Shown here in pieces: positions 54,348 to 61,011 of a DNA stretch of 64,000 nucleotides (the stretch's first letter is position 1; every line of letters starts with the position of its first letter). The stretch is from Candidatus Bodocaedibacter vickermanii (lineage in GTDB: Bacteria > Pseudomonadota > Alphaproteobacteria > UBA6184), in assembly GCF_014896945.1 (NCBI RefSeq), contig NZ_CP054719.1:1-64000 (forward strand), written 5' to 3'. The position numbers and the translations under genes were made by a program. Below the pieces are notes generated by a model. The model did not search any database, was not told where the DNA came from, and saw nothing but the letters and a program-made list of their open reading frames with translations.

Positions 54348-55103
54348 ATGAACGTTTTTTCAGCTAATAGTGTGGGGTTCCGTACACCGTCTAAGCAAAT
54401 TTTAGACGGTGTTTCTTTTGATATACAAAAAGGCTCATTTACAACATTGATTGGCCCCAACGGGGCAGGGAAGTCTACGTTATTAAAGTTGATGTTGGGG
54501 TTTCTAAAACCTTCCACTGGAACGTTAAATTGGCAGAGTTCACAGAGGCTGGGGTATATGCCTCAAAAACTGCAAATTGATACAAGCTTTCCCTTAAGCG
54601 TTGGGCGATTGTTTGATTTAAAACCTGGGGGTGTTGCCCCTGAAGATCGAGATCGCATCGAGCGGTTGACTCAAACATTGGAATTGCAGCATCGGCTTTT
54701 TTCTGAATTATCGGGGGGCGAGTTGCAGCGGGTTTTACTGACGTATGCGCTGCTTGGAAATCCCGATGTTGTTTTGTTGGATGAGCCGATGCAAGGGCTT
54801 GATATTGATTCAGAGGCGTTGTTTTTGAATATATTACATACGTTGAAATATCAGTATGGTAAGACTTTGTTTATGGTGTCTCATGATTTGCACATGGTCT
54901 TTAAACACAGTGATCATGTGATTTGCTTACAAAAACATGTGTGTTGCCAAGGAGCGCCATCCAGCATCAAAGATGATCCTGCTTATCATGTCTTATTTGG
55001 TCAACGTAAGGATAGTTTAATGGCGTTATATGCGCATCAACATGATCATACTCATGATCATATTCGCGATCATATCCATGGTGAGGGATGTAATCATGAG
55101 TGA
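54348..55103 (+). CDS. znuC: Zinc/manganese-type ABC transporter ATPase (ZnuC-like)
   Basis: 251 residues. Walker A GPNGAGKST at 36-44, signature LSGGELQRVLL near 118-128, Walker B VVLLDEPMQGLD, and switch MVSHD. The C-terminus is a His-rich tail with HQHDHTHDHIRDHIHG, likely zinc-binding. It overlaps znuB by 8 bp. No znuA binding-protein gene is adjacent. Confidence 0.9.
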   Translation: MNVFSANSVGFRTPSKQILDGVSFDIQKGSFTTLIGPNGAGKSTLLKLMLGFLKPSTGTLNWQSSQRLGYMPQKLQIDTSFPLSVGRLFDLKPGGVAPEDRDRIERLTQTLELQHRLFSELSGGELQRVLLTYALLGNPDVVLLDEPMQGLDIDSEALFLNILHTLKYQYGKTLFMVSHDLHMVFKHSDHVICLQKHVCCQGAPSSIKDDPAYHVLFGQRKDSLMALYAHQHDHTHDHIRDHIHGEGCNHE

Positions 55104-55890
55104 GATTCTGCTGTATCCGTTATTATTAAGCATTCCATTGGCTGTATTGATTGGTCCTGTTGGATCTATTTTAGTATGGCGAAGATCCAGCTTTTTAGCG
55201 GATGTCGTATCGCACATGGGGATTTTAGCGTTTGCGATTTCGGAACTAACACAGGTGCCAATCTTGGTTGTATCCGTATGTGTTTCAACCTTGATTGCGG
55301 TAATGTTGGAGTGGGCACCATCGTTTATCCCTAAAGATGCGTGGTTGGCTGGAGTGTCTTCATTGGGTATATCCATTGGTTTGTTGCTGTTGAGCAGTAA
55401 CGGATCTGGGCATAGTTTTGACCATGTATTTTGGGGGGATATGTTTGCATTAACGCAAAACGATATTATTGTGTTTGCCATTGCAACGGGCTTTTTGGGG
55501 ATGCACTTGATTGTATTTTGGAAAAGCTTAGTCCTGATTATGTTTCATGAAGAGCTGGCTGTATTAGATGGAGTGCCAGTGCGATTTGTTAAGTTTGTAA
55601 ATAACGTGATTGCAGGCATCGTGATCGCCTTAAGTTTAAAGGTGATGGGGGTGCTATTAACGGGAGCATTGTTTGTTTTACCGTCTATTGGATTACGATT
55701 TTTGAACCTTACACCAGAACGACATATCATCGGAGCGATGGTTTTTGTATTGGCATCCTTTGTGTTTGGCGTTATTGTGTCTGTTCAAACGGATGCGATT
55801 GCAGCACCCTGGGTTATTTTTGCCTTAACTGTCTTGAACTTTGCCGTCATTTTTTTAAAAAAGGGGATTGACAAAGGAGCCGAAAAATAA
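55096..55890 (+). CDS. znuB: Zinc/manganese-type ABC transporter permease (ZnuB-like)
   Basis: 264 residues from the ATG at 55096, whose sequence MSEILLYPLLLSIPLAVLIGPVGS is a normal ABC-3 family start; the longer open frame starting at 55030 would read antisense-like His codons of znuC and is rejected. Eight hydrophobic helices and the motif SFLADVVSHMGILAFA are typical. It pairs with znuC. Confidence 0.9.
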   Translation: MSEILLYPLLLSIPLAVLIGPVGSILVWRRSSFLADVVSHMGILAFAISELTQVPILVVSVCVSTLIAVMLEWAPSFIPKDAWLAGVSSLGISIGLLLLSSNGSGHSFDHVFWGDMFALTQNDIIVFAIATGFLGMHLIVFWKSLVLIMFHEELAVLDGVPVRFVKFVNNVIAGIVIALSLKVMGVLLTGALFVLPSIGLRFLNLTPERHIIGAMVFVLASFVFGVIVSVQTDAIAAPWVIFALTVLNFAVIFLKKGIDKGAEK

Positions 55891-55920
55891 TAGTTTAAGC
55901 CAGACAAACAGACGACTACC

Positions 55921-56006
55921 GGAAGGGTGGCCGAGTGGTTAAAGGCATCAGACTGTAAATCTGACGACGTATGTCTACACAGGTTCAAATCCTGTCCCTT
56001 CCACCA
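55921..56006 (+). tRNA. tRNA-Tyr (anticodon GTA)
   Basis: Class II tRNA with a long variable arm. Acceptor GGAAGGG/CCCTTCC, anticodon stem-loop CAGA CTGTAAA TCTG, T arm ending CCTGT, CCA encoded. Confidence 0.97.
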
Positions 56007-56017
56007 CATACACTTTA

Positions 56018-56091
56018 GCGGGTGTAGTTCAATGGTAGAACTCCAGCCTTCCAAGCTGGTCGTGAGGGTTCGATTCCCTTCACCCGCTCCA
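56018..56091 (+). tRNA. tRNA-Gly (anticodon TCC)
   Basis: Acceptor GCGGGTG/CACCCGC, anticodon loop CTTCCAA between CCAGC and GCTGG, T arm GAGGG/CCCTT, CCA encoded. It lies 11 bp after tRNA-Tyr. Confidence 0.97.
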
Positions 56092-56154
56092 ATTTTAAAT
56101 TCCCTTTTAAATAAAGGCAAACCCCAAGATATGGGTGGTTTTGCGTTATGGTAT

Positions 56155-56176
56155 AAAAAAGCCCCCGAGTTGGGGG
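56155..56176 (-). terminator. Terminator of the exported ankyrin gene
   Basis: CCCCC and GGGGG pair around AACTC on the minus strand and are followed by GCTTTTTT. It lies about 70 bp past the ankyrin gene stop. Confidence 0.85.
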
Positions 56177-56246
56177 AATTATCTTTAATCTCATTGGGGC
56201 TATATTCCCCGTAGCATTGCTATGATTTTTGGGGTTTAATAGTGTC

Positions 56247-56852
56247 CTATTGTCCTTCGGAGTTTAGCCATTCTTGATAAGCTGTAACTTGAGCTTTTGT
56301 TGTTTCGATTTGTTCTGGTGTTAGACCGTTGCTTAACGTGCTGGTTAACGCCACATTTTTAGAGAATATAGCAAAGAATAGGGGGTAAATTTCCTCATCA
56401 CTTGGATTGTAACGGTATTTTCCTGTAAGGGTTGTAGGCAATCTTTGATCCGTCAAATAAACGGCGACATCAGAGGCTCGATTGGAGGCAGCTCTGTGTA
56501 GTAAGGTTAAGCCCTGTTTGTCTGTTGCTGTAATCTTAAATCCGCGAGCTATGCTTTCTTCTAAAAAACGTTTAAAGAAGGGTAGTTCAGTGTAACTGGC
56601 GGCGGCATGGATCAGGCTTTCGTTCTTTGAGGTCTGTCCGCTAAAGTCAGCCCCATTCAGAAGAGCATCAAGCATTTCTTGTTCTGCATTGGGTAGAGCG
56701 TTGCTGGATAATACTGTATTTTCCAACATAAGAGTTGCTTGTGTATTATAGGTGGCTGATTTTGCTGTTGTTTCGGTTGTTAAATCAGCAGCAGCAAATG
56801 ATGTTGATACCAAAATGCTGGTGGTTAGTAGTGAGAGTAATGTTTTTTTCAT
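56247..56852 (-). CDS. Exported ankyrin-repeat-like protein
   Basis: 201 residues. Signal peptide SLLTTSILVSTSFAA. Two or three degenerate ankyrin repeats are visible: SLIHAAASYTELPFFKRFLEE and TDKQGLTLLHRAASNRASDVAVYL, the latter close to the consensus. Ankyrin proteins mediate protein binding and are frequent host-directed factors in intracellular bacteria; this role is inferred. It occupies the place between tRNA-Gly and tRNA-Trp where tuf often lies in proteobacteria. Confidence 0.75.
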   Translation of the reverse strand: MKKTLLSLLTTSILVSTSFAAADLTTETTAKSATYNTQATLMLENTVLSSNALPNAEQEMLDALLNGADFSGQTSKNESLIHAAASYTELPFFKRFLEESIARGFKITATDKQGLTLLHRAASNRASDVAVYLTDQRLPTTLTGKYRYNPSDEEIYPLFFAIFSKNVALTSTLSNGLTPEQIETTKAQVTAYQEWLNSEGQ

Positions 56853-57034
56853 GAGAATTCCAATGTTTCTGTTGTACAGCGAAGATTATATGGCATCTAG
56901 TAAAAAGTCAATTGTTCGGCGCAAAAGTCTAAGCAAGGGCAAAAAATATTCGCTAGAGCTTTATGATAATTCTTGAATCCAAGTATATGTTGTGGTACAA
57001 CATTCTTCGTCAGGCAATACGCCTGCCACGGCAT

Positions 57035-57110
57035 AGGAGTGTAGCTCAATTGGTAGAGTATCGGTCTCCAAAACCGAGGGTTGTGGGTTCGATCCCCTCC
57101 GCTCCTGCCA
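57035..57110 (+). tRNA. tRNA-Trp (anticodon CCA)
   Basis: Acceptor AGGAGTG/CGCTCCT, anticodon loop CTCCAAA between CGGT and ACCG, T arm GTGGG/CCCCT, CCA encoded. It precedes secE as in many alphaproteobacteria. Confidence 0.97.
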
Positions 57111-57141
57111 TTTATTTAACGTGCAATAAGAAAGTTTAGGC

Positions 57142-57342
57142 ATGGCAAAAGTATCCGCAGTTCAGTTTATAAGACAGGTTCGTCAAGAAGTATCCAAAGT
57201 AACGTGGTCGACTCGTAAAGAGGTGATCGTTACAAGTATTATGGTATTTATTTTGGGGACTATTGCTGCAACATTTTTCTTTGGAGTGGATAGCGCGATA
57301 TCATACATGTTGATGCGAATCTTTAAAGGATTGGGTGCATAA
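57142..57342 (+). CDS. secE: Protein translocase subunit SecE
   Basis: 66-residue inner-membrane subunit of SecYEG with one transmembrane helix (VIVTSIMVFILGTIAATFFFGVD). The amphipathic QVRQEVSKVTWSTRKEV before it is the conserved SecE motif. It lies between tRNA-Trp and nusG and ends 1 bp before nusG. Confidence 0.95.
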   Translation: MAKVSAVQFIRQVRQEVSKVTWSTRKEVIVTSIMVFILGTIAATFFFGVDSAISYMLMRIFKGLGA

Positions 57343-57343
57343 C

Positions 57344-57892
57344 ATGACAACGTCAGAAATTAAACTACGTTGGTATGTGATCGACGTTTATTCAGGATCT
57401 GAAAAGCGTGTGGCTCAGACGATTGAAGAAAAAGTTTTGAAAAAGGCTTTGGAAGCACAGATTGAAAAAGTCTTGGTTCCAACAGAAACTGTTACAGAGC
57501 TTCGCAAGGGTGTAAAGGTTAATAAAGAAAAAAGCTTTTTCCCCGGATATGTATTGGTCAAAATGGCTTTAACAGATGACACATGGGCGTTGATTCGTTC
57601 TGTTCCGCGAGTATCAAGATTGTTAGGCGGTAAAACCCGTCCAACACCGATTAGCGAAAAAGAAGTTGAACGTTTAATGGGTCAAATCGAAGACGGTGCG
57701 CGTCGTCCAAGATCGTCAACAGTATTTGAGATAGGTGAAGAGGTTCGCGTTAATGAGGGACCATTTGCTACGTTTTCAGGTATTGTGGAAGATATTGATG
57801 CAGAAAAAGAACGTTTGAAAGTTTCGGTATCTATATTTGGTCGTGCAACACCGGTTGAACTTGAATTTGCACAGGTAGATAAACTAGGGTAG
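57344..57892 (+). CDS. nusG: Transcription antitermination factor NusG
   Basis: 182 residues from ATG 57344 (a GTG three codons earlier overlaps secE). The N-terminal NGN domain contains WYVIDVYSGSEKRVAQTIEE and SFFPGYVLVKM, and the C-terminal KOW domain contains GEEVRVNEGPFATFSGIVEDID. It links RNA polymerase to ribosomes or Rho. It is followed by rplK. Confidence 0.97.
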   Translation: MTTSEIKLRWYVIDVYSGSEKRVAQTIEEKVLKKALEAQIEKVLVPTETVTELRKGVKVNKEKSFFPGYVLVKMALTDDTWALIRSVPRVSRLLGGKTRPTPISEKEVERLMGQIEDGARRPRSSTVFEIGEEVRVNEGPFATFSGIVEDIDAEKERLKVSVSIFGRATPVELEFAQVDKLG

Positions 57893-57965
57893 AGACTTTG
57901 TGTGGGAGATACGCTAATTCGTCAACCACGCGCTCTTAAGTAAAACATAGGAAGAGTAGTATATT

Positions 57966-58394
57966 ATGGCAAAAGAAGTACTAGGGTATATCAAGTTGCA
58001 GATACCTGCGGGTAAAGCAACTCCATCACCACCTGTTGGACCTGCACTAGGTCAACGTGGTTTGAACATTATGGAATTTTGTAAGGCGTTTAACGCAAGA
58101 ACACAAGAAATGGAAGCTGGTGCGCCAATTCCAGTTGTGATTACTGCCTTTAAAGATAAGACATTTACATTTGTTACGAAGTTACCTCCAAACACGCACT
58201 TTTTGAAAAAGGCTGCAGGTTTGCAAAAGGGAAGTTTGACTCCTGGTCGTGAAGTTGCAGGCCAAGTAACGATTGCACAAATCCGCGAAATTGCTGAAAA
58301 GAAGATTAAAGATATGAATGCGAATGATATCGAGTCAGCAATGAATATGTTAAAAGGCTCAGCTCGTTCTATGGGCTTTGAGGTTGTGGAGTAA
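57966..58394 (+). CDS. rplK: 50S ribosomal protein L11
   Basis: 142 residues. The family start [30 protein letters not shown] and the C-terminal [11 protein letters not shown] are both present. Binds 23S rRNA in the GTPase centre. It is followed 4 bp later by rplA. Confidence 0.97.
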   Translation: MAKEVLGYIKLQIPAGKATPSPPVGPALGQRGLNIMEFCKAFNARTQEMEAGAPIPVVITAFKDKTFTFVTKLPPNTHFLKKAAGLQKGSLTPGREVAGQVTIAQIREIAEKKIKDMNANDIESAMNMLKGSARSMGFEVVE

Positions 58395-58398
58395 TCAA

Positions 58399-59103
58399 AT
58401 GGCACGTATTGGAAAAAATTTAAAGAAGGCTTATGAAGGCTTGAACATTGATGCAGTGTATGCATTGACAGATGCGGTAAAGAGCGTGAAAGAACGTTCA
58501 TTTGCTAAATTTGATGAAACAGTTGAAATTGCACTGAACCTTAATTTGGATGTTCGTAAGGCAGATCAAGCATTGCGCGGTATGTTAACTTTACCTCATG
58601 GTAATGGAAAAATGACACGCGTATGTGTGTTTGCTAAGGGACCAAAGGCTGATGAAGCAAAAGCAGCTGGCGCTGAATTTGTGGGCGGTGAAGAGTTAAT
58701 CGATGATATTACTAAAGGTAAGATCCAGTTTGAACGTTGCGTTGCAACGCCTGATATGATGGGTGTTGTTGGACGTTTAGGTAAGGTTTTGGGACCAAAG
58801 GGCTTAATGCCAAACCCAAAACTTGGAACTGTGACAATGAACGTTGGCGATGCTGTAAAAGCTGCCAAAAGCGGTCAAATTGAATACCGTGCTGATAAAG
58901 CAGGTATCATTCACTTGGGTATCGGCAAGGTTAGCTTTGATGCTGCTAAATTAGCAGACAATGCAAGCTTAGTTATTTCTACGTTAGCAAAGGTTCGTCC
59001 TGCTGGGGTAAAGGGATCTTTCGTTAAAAAGATTTCTGTGTGCTCTACAATGGGACCAAGTTTCAAACTTGATTTGTTGGCATTAAAAGAAATCACATGT
59101 TAA
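58399..59103 (+). CDS. rplA: 50S ribosomal protein L1
   Basis: 234 residues from the ATG at 58399 (MARIGKNLKKAYEGL); a longer frame from 58378 overlaps rplK. Conserved GKVLGPKGLMPNPKLGTV near residues 129-146. L1 also represses its own mRNA in many bacteria. Unlike the usual L11-L1-L10-L12 order, it is followed by a terminator and an unrelated gene. Confidence 0.97.
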   Translation: MARIGKNLKKAYEGLNIDAVYALTDAVKSVKERSFAKFDETVEIALNLNLDVRKADQALRGMLTLPHGNGKMTRVCVFAKGPKADEAKAAGAEFVGGEELIDDITKGKIQFERCVATPDMMGVVGRLGKVLGPKGLMPNPKLGTVTMNVGDAVKAAKSGQIEYRADKAGIIHLGIGKVSFDAAKLADNASLVISTLAKVRPAGVKGSFVKKISVCSTMGPSFKLDLLALKEITC

Positions 59104-59123
59104 TTAGAGTTTAATTGATCGAA

Positions 59124-59155
59124 GAAAAAAGGAGAGAGCAATCTCTCCTTTTTTT
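59124..59155 (+). terminator. Terminator after rplA (bidirectional)
   Basis: GGAGAGA and TCTCTCC pair around GCAA, flanked by runs of A and T. On the plus strand it ends the rplKA transcript, and on the minus strand it can end the 59168-59596 gene. Confidence 0.92.
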
Positions 59156-59167
59156 ATGGGTTAGAAA

Positions 59168-59596
59168 TTAATCCCATGTTATAAACCAAACACCATCTCC
59201 GAATGAGAGATTCATTTGGCATTCAGCACTAAACTTTTCATTCAAATTATTAACAATTTGTTTTTCGACATCCTCTTTGGATAAGTGTGTTTTAAACAGA
59301 GTATATTTTAAATATGCATCTTCACTGGATCGAAAAAGCTCGTCAGCATTTTCGTCTGTATCGCTTACTGTCCATAAGTCTTCCATTACATAATGAACTG
59401 AATTTATTAAATTTTGATTCATTAGGTTATCGATATAATTCCAAAACGTTAAGCCATCGTTATCTTCAAGAGAATAATTCGTTGCAGCGGCAAAATTTAT
59501 TTTGTGACGTATAGGTAAGAAGAGTTCGTGAGGGATGTGTTGATCTGTAGAGACGTGATTTTTTTGGAAGTATTCGAATATTTCTTTTGTAATCAT
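59168..59596 (-). CDS. Hypothetical protein inserted between rplA and rplJ
   Basis: 142 residues, no signal peptide, acidic and rich in Asn and aromatic residues, with possible helical and beta segments (FWNYIDNLMNQNLINSVHYVMEDLW, GDGVWFITWD). No family recognised. A TAAGGAGAGA site precedes the ATG. Its position inside a normally contiguous ribosomal-protein cluster, in the opposite direction, points to a later insertion. Confidence 0.7.
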   Translation of the reverse strand: MITKEIFEYFQKNHVSTDQHIPHELFLPIRHKINFAAATNYSLEDNDGLTFWNYIDNLMNQNLINSVHYVMEDLWTVSDTDENADELFRSSEDAYLKYTLFKTHLSKEDVEKQIVNNLNEKFSAECQMNLSFGDGVWFITWD

Positions 59597-59717
59597 TATC
59601 TCTCCTTAATTGATTAATAATATGGGATAACTATATAGAAAGATTTATAAATCTAAAACTTTAAAAATAGAGGTTAAAAGTAATTGGATTTGCGTGTGAA
59701 ATACCTTATAGTTTTTC

Positions 59718-59823
59718 TATAGCTGACTCCTTGTAATCTGGGTATGCGTCACTCGGTCGCTAATGTACATTTTAGTACATGTCTCGCCTCGTTCCTGTAC
59801 CCAAATTAAATTAGTCTAGCTAC
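59718..59823 (-). repeat. 107-bp interspersed repeat, copy 2 (inverted)
   Basis: About 95% identical to the reverse complement of 28022-28128. It lies in the same rplA-rplJ gap as the inserted gene at 59168-59596. No other gene is visible in 59597-59986. Confidence 0.85.
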
Positions 59824-59843
59824 AATTTAAAAAGTTAAACAAA

Positions 59844-59985
59844 TACCCTCTTGATTCAGGAGGGTATAAAATGTTATATACTTTTAGTTCCTGTCCAAGA
59901 CTGAGGGTGCGAAAGCTTAATGTCCTTCATAGACGGATGACTTTTCGGACAGGGGTTACTAACAAACAAACAATGGAGTATGATC
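59844..59985 (+). promoter_or_regulatory. L10 leader region upstream of rplJ
   Basis: Begins with TACCCTC/GAGGGTA hairpin. Then CCTGTCC (about 59891-59897) pairs with GGACAGG (about 59947-59953), enclosing a bulged stem with GGGTGCGAAAGC. This resembles the known r-protein L10-L12 binding leader. A TATACT box is at 59877-59882, with no convincing -35. Confidence 0.65.
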
Positions 59986-59986
59986 C

Positions 59987-60496
59987 GTGGATCGTAACGA
60001 AAAGCAAGAGTTTGTATCGTCTTTGCGAAACAGCCTTGAAGGTAAAAAACTGGTTGTTGTAACTCAACAAGCAGGCTTAACTGTTGCGGAAGTAACAAGC
60101 CTTCGAGCTAAAATGCGTGAAGCTGGTGCGAACTATAAAGTGATTAAAAACACTTTGGCGCGGTTAGCTGTTCAGGATACTCCCATTGCTCCTTTAGGGG
60201 ATCACTTCAAAGGTGCCGTGGCTTTGGCATTTTCGGATGACCCTATTGCTGCTGCAAAAATCGCAGTGGAATTTGCAAAGACCAATAAAAAAATTCAAAT
60301 TGTAGCGGCTTGCCTTGATGGTAAGTTATTAGATGCTGCAAGTGTGGATGCATTGGCGAAGTTGCCGTCTTTGAACGAGCTTCGTGCAACGCTTATTGGG
60401 CTGTTACAAGCACCTTTGTCAAAGATCGCTCGTACGGTCATCGAACCAGCTGCTCAGTTGGCGCGTTTGGCTGCTGCATACAGCACAAAGGAATAA
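59987..60496 (+). CDS. rplJ: 50S ribosomal protein L10
   Basis: 169 residues from a GTG start (MDRNEKQEFVSSLRNSL). It is preceded by a GGAG site in CAATGGAGTATG. Conserved ANYKVIKNTLARLAV and HFKGAVALAF segments. Forms the stalk base with L7/L12. A leader upstream likely provides autoregulation. Confidence 0.96.
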   Translation: MDRNEKQEFVSSLRNSLEGKKLVVVTQQAGLTVAEVTSLRAKMREAGANYKVIKNTLARLAVQDTPIAPLGDHFKGAVALAFSDDPIAAAKIAVEFAKTNKKIQIVAACLDGKLLDAASVDALAKLPSLNELRATLIGLLQAPLSKIARTVIEPAAQLARLAAAYSTKE

Positions 60497-60545
60497 TCGG
60501 GTATTTTAGAGTTAATCAATATAGTAATTTAATTGGAGTTAAAAC

Positions 60546-60917
60546 ATGTCTGAAAAGTTAACAAAGATCGTTGACGAATTATCAACATTAACAGTATTAG
60601 AAGCTGCTGATCTAGCAAAAATGTTAGAAGAGAAGTGGGGCGTTTCTGCTGCTGCTGCGGTTGCTGCTGCGGCACCAGTTGCTGCAGGTCCAGCTGCTGA
60701 AGAGAAAACTGAATTTGAAGTTATTCTTGAAAGCGGCGGAGACAAGAAAATTGAAGTAATTAAAGAAGTTCGCGCAATCACAAACTTAGGCTTGAAAGAA
60801 GCTAAAGATCTTGTTGATGGTGCGCCAAAATCAGTTAAAGCTGGTGTAAGCAAAGACGAAGCTAACAAGATTAAAGAAATCTTGGAAAAAGCTGGTGCGA
60901 AAGTAAAAATCGCCTAG
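60546..60917 (+). CDS. rplL: 50S ribosomal protein L7/L12
   Basis: 123 residues. The N-terminal dimerisation helices, an Ala-rich hinge ([20 protein letters not shown]) and the C-terminal domain with [23 protein letters not shown] are all present. It is the ribosomal stalk protein that recruits translation factors. Follows rplJ by 49 bp. Confidence 0.98.
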   Translation: MSEKLTKIVDELSTLTVLEAADLAKMLEEKWGVSAAAAVAAAAPVAAGPAAEEKTEFEVILESGGDKKIEVIKEVRAITNLGLKEAKDLVDGAPKSVKAGVSKDEANKIKEILEKAGAKVKIA

Positions 60918-60938
60918 TTTTATTGTTGTTGTTTTTTG

Positions 60939-60967
60939 AGTGGGGGGTCAGCTTGGCCCTCCACTTT
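60939..60967 (+). terminator. rplL-rpoB attenuator or processing hairpin
   Basis: AGTGGGGGG pairs with CCCTCCACT around the loop TCAGCTTGG. The T tract after it is weak (TTTATA), so it more likely attenuates or marks RNA processing than fully terminates. Confidence 0.6.
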
Positions 60968-61011
60968 ATACGTTTCTATATCTTAGACTGCTAATTGAAA
61001 GAGAGGCTTTT

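Noticed and set aside
56890-56976. 28-codon basic open frame before tRNA-Trp
   Set aside because: Short, without a clear ribosome site, and it continues a frame antisense to the ankyrin gene signal peptide; support is too weak.
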